From JAJZAM01 sp027391075 (GTDB lineage Bacteria; Actinomycetota; Acidimicrobiia; Acidimicrobiales; Palsa-688): a DNA stretch of 64,000 bases. The stretch spans positions 92,927-156,926 of the forward strand of contig DAHYHI010000102.1 of the NCBI GenBank assembly GCA_027391075.1, in the 5' to 3' direction. A program made the translations under genes and the position numbers. Within the stretch, counting starts at the first letter, position 1. The number at the start of each line of letters is the position of its first letter. Of this stretch, positions 58,561 to 64,000 are shown in pieces. The notes under the pieces were generated by a model. It searched no databases. It was given only the letters and a program-made list of their open reading frames with translations, and was not told the origin of the DNA.

Positions 58561-58764
58561 ATGGACCGCCGCAGCGACACCAACCGGGCCATTTCCCGTG
58601 ACAGCCCTGCCATCATCGGATCGGGCCGCGCGCAGCGGTCGGTGGCACGCTGGCAGACGGTGCACGATCCGGAGCTTCTGGCCGCGATAGTCGATACCAT
58701 CTTCAGTGCCGTCTCGTCTGTCTACGAAAACGACAGGCCCTGCCCCGACAACCTTGACACCTGA
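58561..58764 (+). CDS. Small hypothetical protein of the AICE
   Basis: A 67-aa frame (MDRRSDTNRAISRDS ... ELLAAIVDTIFSAVSSVYENDR) lying between rep and the recombinase gene, 10 nt after one and 18 nt before the other. There is a helical C-terminal half and no cysteine-rich or DNA-binding motif. Position and co-direction support it, sequence does not identify it. Confidence 0.5.
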   Translation: MDRRSDTNRAISRDSPAIIGSGRAQRSVARWQTVHDPELLAAIVDTIFSAVSSVYENDRPCPDNLDT

Positions 58765-58782
58765 CCCAGGAGCAGCGCAGCG

Positions 58783-60456
58783 ATGACAGCCAAGCGGGCG
58801 GCCATATACGCCCGAGTCTCGACCGCCGAACAAGTCGAAGGAACTTCCCTCGCCACCCAGGTCTCCCAATGCGAGCGCTACCTGGCAGCGCAAGACTGGC
58901 AGCTACAAGGAACGTTCATCGACGAGGGCATCTCCGGAGCCAAAGCCCGCCGCCCCGCCCTCGACAAACTCCTGGCCGAAGTCACCAACGACCGCGTCGA
59001 TGTAGTGGTCGTGGCCAAGCTCGACCGCATCGGACGCTCCATGCGCCACCTAGCCGCTCTGCTCGGCGAACTCGACGACCGCCACGTCGGTCTCGTCTCA
59101 GTCAGCGAATCCTTCGACTCCTCCACCCCGGCCGGCCGGCTGCAACGCAACATGCTCGGATCCTTCGCCGAGTTCGAACGCGAGCTAATCCGCGACCGCA
59201 TGATCTCCGGACGCGACGCCACCGTACGGGCCGGGAAATGGGCCAGCATCCACGCCCCCTACGGATACCGGGCCGACCCGCCCGCCTACCTCCTCCAGAT
59301 CGACCCCCACGAAGCCGACGTGATCCGCCTCATCGTGGACCTATTCGTCAACCAGCGCACATCGACGCCGCAGATCGCAGCCAAGCTCAACGGGCTAGGA
59401 CTACAACCGCGTCGATCCGACACCTGGAGCGCCGCCAGCGTCCGATGGGTCCTGCGCGAAAGCGACCACTTATCAGGGACATTCACCTGGCGGCGTGCCA
59501 GCCGCGGCTACCAAGGGCCACCTATCACCGTGCAAGGCCCCGCTCTCATCGACCCGGTAACACACGACCGGCTCCGGGCCCGCCTGACCGAGACCGCCAC
59601 CAAGCACACCGCCCACCCCGAACGATACCTGCTCGCCGGGAGGATCACCTCGCCTCACGGCACGCTAATGTACGGCTACTGCACCAACACACCCCTGTAC
59701 CGCTGCAGCGATTTCTTCACCAAGACCGCGCCCCCAGAGGGTCGCACCTGCGACTGCAAAACAGTGCGGGGCGAACTCGTCGAGAAGATCGTCTGGGAAG
59801 AAGACTGCGCACTGCTGTCAAACCCCGACCGACTCATGGCAATGGCCGGCCTCCACCTCGCCAAAGGCGCCGCCACCATCAACTCAGGAGCGGCAGACAT
59901 CGCCGCCATCGACCGGCGCATCAACAGACTCGAGAAAGCAGCCGGCGCGAAACTATCGAAACTGCTCGCCGACGGCCTCGACCCCGCCATTGCCGCCCAT
60001 GCCGCCCAATCGCTGACCGACCAACTCGCCGCCGCCAAAGCCCACAGGGCACAAGTAATCACATGGCAGGGCGCCAACCTCGAGGCCAGGGACCGCTCCC
60101 GGCATCTCCTCGACCTCGCCGAACAGGCAGAACGGATCCTCCCCGCCGCTGACACCGCCACCAAACGACAAGTCCTCGCACTGCTCGACGTACAGGTTCA
60201 AGTCAGCGGATGGGAACCCTGCGAAACATGCACCGGAACAGGGTGGATCTCCAAATACCAGCCCGGCCAGGCACCGCGAGCAGAAAGCGGCCTACCACGT
60301 GTCTTCTGCGGCATCGTATGCCCAACATGCCACCGTCACCGCTGGATGCCCCGATTCACCATCGAAGGAACCATTCCCGAAATCGGCCTCCACACCGCCC
60401 CCGAGACCCAAGACAGCGCCCGCCTTCCATTCAAAGTCGTCGGATGCAACGCCTAG
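58783..60456 (+). CDS. Large serine recombinase (integrase)
   Basis: A 557-aa serine integrase. The N-terminal catalytic domain has the active Ser in YARVSTAEQVEGTSLATQ (about residue 13), the Arg motif KLDRIGRSMRHL, and AEFERELIRDRM. The recombinase and zinc-ribbon domains follow (CTNTPLYRCSD ... CDCKTV), then a coiled coil, and an extra C-terminal cysteine-rich tail (CETCTGTGWIS ... CPTCHRHRWMPRF). It catalyses attP x attB integration without a tRNA-based core. AGGAG precedes the ATG. The C-terminal CxxC pairs are unusual for this family. Confidence 0.92.
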   Translation: MTAKRAAIYARVSTAEQVEGTSLATQVSQCERYLAAQDWQLQGTFIDEGISGAKARRPALDKLLAEVTNDRVDVVVVAKLDRIGRSMRHLAALLGELDDRHVGLVSVSESFDSSTPAGRLQRNMLGSFAEFERELIRDRMISGRDATVRAGKWASIHAPYGYRADPPAYLLQIDPHEADVIRLIVDLFVNQRTSTPQIAAKLNGLGLQPRRSDTWSAASVRWVLRESDHLSGTFTWRRASRGYQGPPITVQGPALIDPVTHDRLRARLTETATKHTAHPERYLLAGRITSPHGTLMYGYCTNTPLYRCSDFFTKTAPPEGRTCDCKTVRGELVEKIVWEEDCALLSNPDRLMAMAGLHLAKGAATINSGAADIAAIDRRINRLEKAAGAKLSKLLADGLDPAIAAHAAQSLTDQLAAAKAHRAQVITWQGANLEARDRSRHLLDLAEQAERILPAADTATKRQVLALLDVQVQVSGWEPCETCTGTGWISKYQPGQAPRAESGLPRVFCGIVCPTCHRHRWMPRFTIEGTIPEIGLHTAPETQDSARLPFKVVGCNA

Positions 60457-60736
60457 CACTACCGGGGCGACGACACGCGCCGAGCGATCATCACACCACG
60501 GGCGGCAACCCGACATTCCGACACGAACCACAGGCCAAGCAACAAGACACAAGCTCCCGAGCAGCCAGATCATGGAACGCCCGCGCAACTGGCGCGCCGA
60601 CCGCACAAAGAACCACCTCGAACCTCAGGCACGCCCGACGCCTCTCCATCAAACTGCTTGAGATACAGGCACGGCCAGCCCGAGAACAACACCTGCCTCC
60701 CCTCCAGCACGCGCCACGGACCGCGCCAGGCCCGCA

Positions 60737-60970
60737 ATGAGCGAACCCGGGTCAGACGAACTGGTCACAGCCGTCGAAGCCGCACTTCGCCTGGGAATGA
60801 CCGAGTCGACATTTCGACGCTTCGCTCGCAACGCTGGCCTGGCCCCGTCAGCCGGGCCTCGCTCCCCGTACTCGTGGACCTCGGTCTTGGCGGCCCTCAA
60901 GCGCTCGAAAATGCGCCCCGGAGAGATAAGCGAAGGCTCGATCCAATACCGCGCCCGGGGCCGCTCCTAA
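60737..60970 (+). CDS. Small helix-turn-helix protein
   Basis: A 77-aa protein with a helix-turn-helix in DELVTAVEAALRLGMTESTFRRFARNAGL, similar in style to excisionases or AlpA-type activators. It sits 280 nt after the recombinase stop; that gap shows no gene. It precedes a second HTH gene by 31 nt; the two may jointly control excision. Confidence 0.6.
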   Translation: MSEPGSDELVTAVEAALRLGMTESTFRRFARNAGLAPSAGPRSPYSWTSVLAALKRSKMRPGEISEGSIQYRARGRS

Positions 60971-60980
60971 CCACTGCCTA

Positions 60981-61004
60981 CATGACGTAACATGAAACGT
61001 CATG
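60981..61004. promoter_or_regulatory. 24-bp palindrome overlapping the second HTH gene start
   Basis: CATGACGT, 8 nt, ACGTCATG is a perfect 8-bp inverted repeat that includes the start codon of the excisionase-like gene (61002). TAACAT inside it (60988-60993) is a likely -10 box for a leaderless mRNA. Binding here would repress that gene, so autoregulation is plausible. Confidence 0.5.
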
Positions 61005-61223
61005 GACGAGTGGCTCGGAGCTCGGGAGAGCTCAATACGCCTAGAGGTGCCACTGCGTACGCTGTACCGACTCATCGACGAAGGCCAGCTCCCCGCCTAC
61101 AAGATGGGGCGAGCAATCCGGCTCAAGAAGTCAGATGTCGAGGCCTTCGACCCACCGCCCCCCGACAGTGCGGAGCACCACCTCCCGCCCGACAGGCCCG
61201 ATGGGCCATCCAGCCTACGCTAA
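61002..61223 (+). CDS. xis: Excisionase-type DNA-binding protein
   Basis: A 73-aa winged-helix protein of the excisionase/MerR-like group: ARESSIRLEVPLRTLYRLIDEGQLPAYKMGRAIRLKKSDVEAF is the common excisionase signature. The C-terminus is Pro-rich. Start ATG 61002 lies inside the palindrome and has no Shine-Dalgarno, as expected for leaderless expression. It would act with the serine integrase as recombination directionality factor or as a regulator (inference). Confidence 0.78.
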   Translation: MDEWLGARESSIRLEVPLRTLYRLIDEGQLPAYKMGRAIRLKKSDVEAFDPPPPDSAEHHLPPDRPDGPSSLR

Positions 61224-61335
61224 CCGCGAAGACAAAGACCGCGTGGCCCCTCAGGCCAGACCTCTCTCAACGCCCCACGCTAAACCACCACGATCGCACG
61301 ATCCTGAATCGCCCCGGGTTTCGTGACTGCTCGGC

Positions 61336-62214
61336 CTATTGGGCGACCGCCTCTTCGGCGGCTTGGCTCAGACGGTAGTAGAGGCTCTCGAACTCTGCTG
61401 GGGTGGTGTAGGTGTTGTCGGTGGTGATCTCGCCGTGGAGACGGCGGTGGTTGAACCAGTCGATGTAGCCGAGGGTGGCGAACTCGACGTCGTCGAGGCC
61501 CCGCCACGGTCCTTGCGGGTAGATGAGCTCCCACTTGTAGAGGCTGTTGAAGGCCTCAGCCATGGCGTTGTCGTAGCTGTCGCCCTTGGAGCCGACCGAG
61601 GCGACGATGTCGTTCTCGGCCAGGCGTTCGCTGTAGCGGATGCTGAGGTATTGACGCCCCTGTCGCTGTGGTGGACGAGGCCGTCGAGGACCTGCCCGGC
61701 CCGGGTGCGGTTCCAGACGGCCATCTCCAAGGCGTCGATGGCCAAGTCGGAGCGCAGACTGTTGGAGATCTGCCAGCCGACCACCATGCGGGAGTACACG
61801 TCGATGATGAACGCCGCGTACACCCACCCGCCATGCGTTTTCACGTAGGTCAGGTCGGCCACCCACAGCCGGTTCGGGGCCGGCGCCGCGAAGTTCCGGT
61901 CCACCAGATCATCGGGGCGGTGCTGGCGGTCATCGAAGCGCGTGGTGACCTTGAACGCCCTGCCGCGCCTGGCTCCTGACAGGCCCAGCTCCCGCATCAG
62001 CCGCTCCACGGTGCAGCGGGCCACCCGGATGCCCTCCCGGTTCAGCTGGGCCCACACCTTGTCCGCCCCGTAGACCTCGAGGTTGTCGTTCCACGCCCGG
62101 GTGATCTCACCTTTCAGATACGCATCGCGCACCGTCCGGGCCGACGGCGGCCGCTTCCGATGGCAGTAGTAGGTGTTCGGGGCGACCTTGCAGCCGTGCT
62201 CGGAGAGCACCCTG
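61336..62214 (-). pseudogene. IS3-family transposase OrfB, frameshifted and interrupted
   Basis: The DDE-type IS3 orfB can be followed from RVLSEHGCKVAPNTYY through the HTH_21-like HGG region to NRLWVADLTYVKTHGGWVYAAFIIDVYSRMVVGW (first Asp) and VHHSDRGV (second Asp). At 61653 one C is missing, so the frame jumps to QYLSIRYSERLAENDIVASVGSKGDSYDNAMAEAFNSLYKWELIY (catalytic Glu). The 5' part is absent because a group II intron begins at 62215; the remaining exon should lie beyond base 64000. Inactive as it stands. Confidence 0.9.
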
Positions 62215-62254
62215 ATTGCGGTAGGGACCGCCCTTACGGGCGGCCCCCCGCACA

Positions 62255-62287
62255 GATCCCAGCGTGCGGAACTACCGCACTGGGCTC
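62255..62287 (-). ncRNA. Group II intron domain V
   Basis: A 33-nt hairpin, GAGCCCAG ... CTGGGATC with TGCGG/CCGCA on top and a two-nt CG bulge on the 3' side. The AGC triad near the 5' end and the bulge are hallmarks of catalytic domain V. Confidence 0.75.
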
Positions 62288-63771
62288 CTGCCTCGGGTGC
62301 GAACGTCGAAGCGCACCTCCGGGTAGGGATGCAAGATGCGGGAGGGCGGTATCCATCGAGCGAGGAGGCGTTCCATCCGCTTCCAGGTCAGGCGGTGGCG
62401 CTGGCTGCGACGCCGCAAGGCGTGGAGCCACAGCCGGCCTGCCTGGCGGCGGAAGGCGCTGATGGCCCGGCTGTTGCCGGGCACGGCGTAGTAGGCGAGG
62501 TGTCCCCGCACCACCGACGCCAGCCACTTGCCCTGCTCGGGGATGGGCAGTTGTCGGCGCCGCTTCAGCTGGTCTTTGACCTGCCTCAGCTTCGCCCGCA
62601 ACCGTTTCGAGATGGTGACCCGCTTGAGCCAGAACTGCCCGGCCTTGCCCTTCCCGCAGATGTGCGTGAAGCCCAAGAAGTCGAACGTCTCCGGCTTCCC
62701 GACTCCCCGACGTGCCCTTCGTTCAGCCGCGTAGCGTCCGAACTCGACCAGCCGGGTCTTGCCGGGATGCAGCTCCAGGTTGAACTTCGAGAGTCGCTCC
62801 CGGAGGTCGTGGAGGAACTGCTTGGCGTCGCCTTCATGCTCGAACCCGACGATGAAGTCATCAGCGAACCTCGTGACGATCATGTCGCCTCGGGCGTGCC
62901 GACGCCTCCACTGGCGGACCCACCGGTCGAACACGTAGTGGAGGTACACGTTAGCGAGCAGCGGCGACGCCGACGCTCCCTGCGGTGCACCCTCAAGTGT
63001 CTCCGACCAGTTCCCGTCCTCGATGACCCCTGCGCTCAACCACTTGCGGATGAGACGCAGGACCCGCTTGTCCGCAATGCGATGCTCGACAAACTTGATC
63101 AGCCACGCTTGATCGAGCGTGGAGAAGAAGTCGCGGAGGTCCGCGTCGAGCACCCAGTTCACCTTCTTCCGCAGGATTCCGGTTGCCAGCGCGTCCAGCG
63201 CATCGTGCGGGCCGCGCCCTGGCCGGAACCCGTAGGAGAAGCCGAGGAAGTCCACCTCGTAGACGGCGTTGAGCACCTCGACGACAGCCCGCTGGACGAT
63301 CTTGTCCTCCAGCGAGGCGATACCGAGCGGCCGGAGCCGCCCGTCTGCTTTCGGGATGTACACCCTCCGAGACGGCTTCGCCCGGTAGGCGCCACTGTGG
63401 ACCCGTTGGTGCAGGTCATGGAGGTTGGCCTCCAAGTCCTGGCCATAGGCCACCCACGTCACCCCGTCCACTCCGGCTGCGGCCTGGGGGCGTATCGCCA
63501 GGTAGGACGCATACAAGCGGGCGGTCGTGACATGGTGCAGCAGCGCCGTGAACCGTGCATCCTTGTCCTTGCGTGCTACTTCGCGCACACGTTCCAGCCC
63601 GCTTGGCACGCCTTTTCCGGCGCTGTGTCCGGGACGTGTCGAGCTGTCCGTGTTCCCCTCGGCCAGGCCCCTTCCCTCCACCGCCTCCGCCCCCAGTCGC
63701 CCGGGCTTGTTCGGCAGCTTCGCAGGTACTACGGGCCTGTCTGACTTCCCACGCTCGTGCATCTCAGGCAT
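62272..63771 (-). CDS. ltrA: Group II intron reverse transcriptase/maturase (LtrA-type)
   Basis: A 499-aa intron-encoded protein. RT domain blocks are intact: RRVYIPKADGRLRPLGIASLEDKIVQRAV, GFSYGFRPGRGPHDALDAL, NWVLDADLRDFFSTLDQAWL, GAPQGASASPLLANVYLHYVFDRWV and the catalytic RFADDFIVGFEHE. A maturase (X) region follows (FWLKRVTISKRLRAKLRQVKDQLKRR). No HNH endonuclease domain is present at the C-terminus, so mobility would rely on nicks from elsewhere. The long open frame on the opposite strand is a shadow. Confidence 0.94.
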   Translation of the reverse strand: MPEMHERGKSDRPVVPAKLPNKPGRLGAEAVEGRGLAEGNTDSSTRPGHSAGKGVPSGLERVREVARKDKDARFTALLHHVTTARLYASYLAIRPQAAAGVDGVTWVAYGQDLEANLHDLHQRVHSGAYRAKPSRRVYIPKADGRLRPLGIASLEDKIVQRAVVEVLNAVYEVDFLGFSYGFRPGRGPHDALDALATGILRKKVNWVLDADLRDFFSTLDQAWLIKFVEHRIADKRVLRLIRKWLSAGVIEDGNWSETLEGAPQGASASPLLANVYLHYVFDRWVRQWRRRHARGDMIVTRFADDFIVGFEHEGDAKQFLHDLRERLSKFNLELHPGKTRLVEFGRYAAERRARRGVGKPETFDFLGFTHICGKGKAGQFWLKRVTISKRLRAKLRQVKDQLKRRRQLPIPEQGKWLASVVRGHLAYYAVPGNSRAISAFRRQAGRLWLHALRRRSQRHRLTWKRMERLLARWIPPSRILHPYPEVRFDVRTRGRSPVR

Positions 63772-64000
63772 ACGGCCTTGGCCTTCCCTGAACGGCCCGC
63801 CCGGTGATCAACCCGACGGGCGAGCATGGGACCTCCCGGTTCTCGCGCATGGAGACTCCACGCATGCACGGGTTCTTCGACCGCGCGGGGCCCGACAGCA
63901 ACTTGCGATAACGCTGCCGCCGGTGTTGCCTTCCGCAGATCTGACAACGTCGGCACCCCGAACTAAGATTCTTTCGCGGCTCAATAGCCCGGCCTACGTG

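Larger units (their letters stand above)
55186..61223 (+). mobile_element. AICE-like integrative and conjugative element (core)
   Basis: A co-directional set typical of actinomycete integrative conjugative elements: SCO3933-type protein, FtsK/TraB DNA translocase, RepSA-type replication initiator, small protein, site-specific recombinase and two small HTH proteins (excisionase-like). Unlike classic pSAM2-type elements the recombinase is of the large serine family. Neither end is proven: no att repeat was found, the right side runs into an IS3 copy, and the nuclease trio to the left may be its cargo. Confidence 0.6.
62215..64000 (-). mobile_element. Group II intron inserted in IS3 orfB (3' part, 5' end outside window)
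   Basis: On the minus strand the intron ends ...CTACCGCAAT at 62215, followed directly by the IS3 exon codons for RVLSEHG. It contains a full ltrA-type gene (62272-63771), domain V (62287-62255) and domain VI, a stem of GGCCGCCC-GTAA-GGGCGGTCC with an unpaired A before CCGCAAT. 63772-64000 should be 5' intron RNA domains and holds no gene. Same orientation as the transposase. Confidence 0.85.

Noticed and set aside
60210..60740. Pro/Arg-rich frames overlapping the recombinase 3' end
   Set aside because: Shadow frames of the recombinase C-terminus with no start signal or similarity.
62173..63744. Long plus-strand reading frame (523 codons)
   Set aside because: It lies opposite the intact reverse transcriptase gene, has no recognisable domain and is explained by high GC and codon bias.
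1..64000. CRISPR array
   Set aside because: No evenly spaced direct repeats were seen; the Cas4-like nuclease has no cas neighbours.

Overview
The window is high-GC DNA with dense gene packing, GTG starts and many short overlaps. Gene content points to an actinobacterium, most plausibly of the Acidimicrobiia type: mycofactocin biosynthesis, F420-type LLM oxidoreductases, homodimeric AceE, a SufBDC/SufSU iron-sulfur system, a DUF3039 protein and part of an ethylmalonyl-CoA pathway. Many genes show a TANNNT box only 5-8 nt before the start codon, which suggests widespread leaderless transcription.

Layout. 1-5.8 kb: the end of thiH, then a mycofactocin cluster (mftA, B, C, E, a mycofactocin-type SDR, mftF) without mftD. 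5.7-14.8 kb: housekeeping genes (purB, murJ, rnhA, aceE, an HhH-GPD repair protein, thiS, thiE) and an alpha/beta hydrolase whose nucleophile serine is replaced by alanine. 14.8-15.1 kb: a 350-nt gap with a strong minus-strand promoter, a very strong Shine-Dalgarno, a mini-ORF and a perfect hairpin, read here as an undescribed small RNA or leader. 15.1-19.1 kb: an acyl-CoA dehydrogenase, an MBL hydrolase and a glycogen-debranching-type glucosidase.

19.2-29.8 kb: two suf operons. The plus-strand set is sufC2-sufS-sufU; the minus-strand set is sufB-membrane protein-sufD-Rieske-sufC-MFS. Both are preceded by the same 18-bp palindrome, and sufU and sufD appear to use non-standard start codons (ATT and CTG). 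Between them lie a DUF3039 protein, an NlpC/P60 hydrolase and a class III cyclase fused to a YHS-like metal-binding domain. 29.9-49.6 kb: mostly metabolic and membrane genes (patatin, LLM enzymes, YihY, oligopeptidase, FtsH-like protease, MaoC/acyl-CoA dehydrogenase/CoA-ester lyase of the ethylmalonyl-CoA type, DUF885, an IF-2B-like protein, DUF2269, fumC, EamA).

49.7-64 kb: an accessory region starting at tRNA-Leu(UAA). Short repeats follow the tRNA, then a three-gene cassette: a PD-(D/E)XK nuclease/zinc-ribbon/DnaB fusion, a CoiA-like nuclease and a RecB/AddB-like Fe-S nuclease. This is the best candidate for an undescribed system (defence or mobile-element processing). After 1.25 kb with no convincing gene comes an AICE-like integrative element (SCO3933-type protein, TraB/FtsK translocase, RepSA-type initiator, large serine recombinase, two small HTH proteins). 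The window ends in an IS3-family transposase that carries a frameshift and is split by a group II intron encoding a reverse transcriptase; the intron 5' end lies outside the window.
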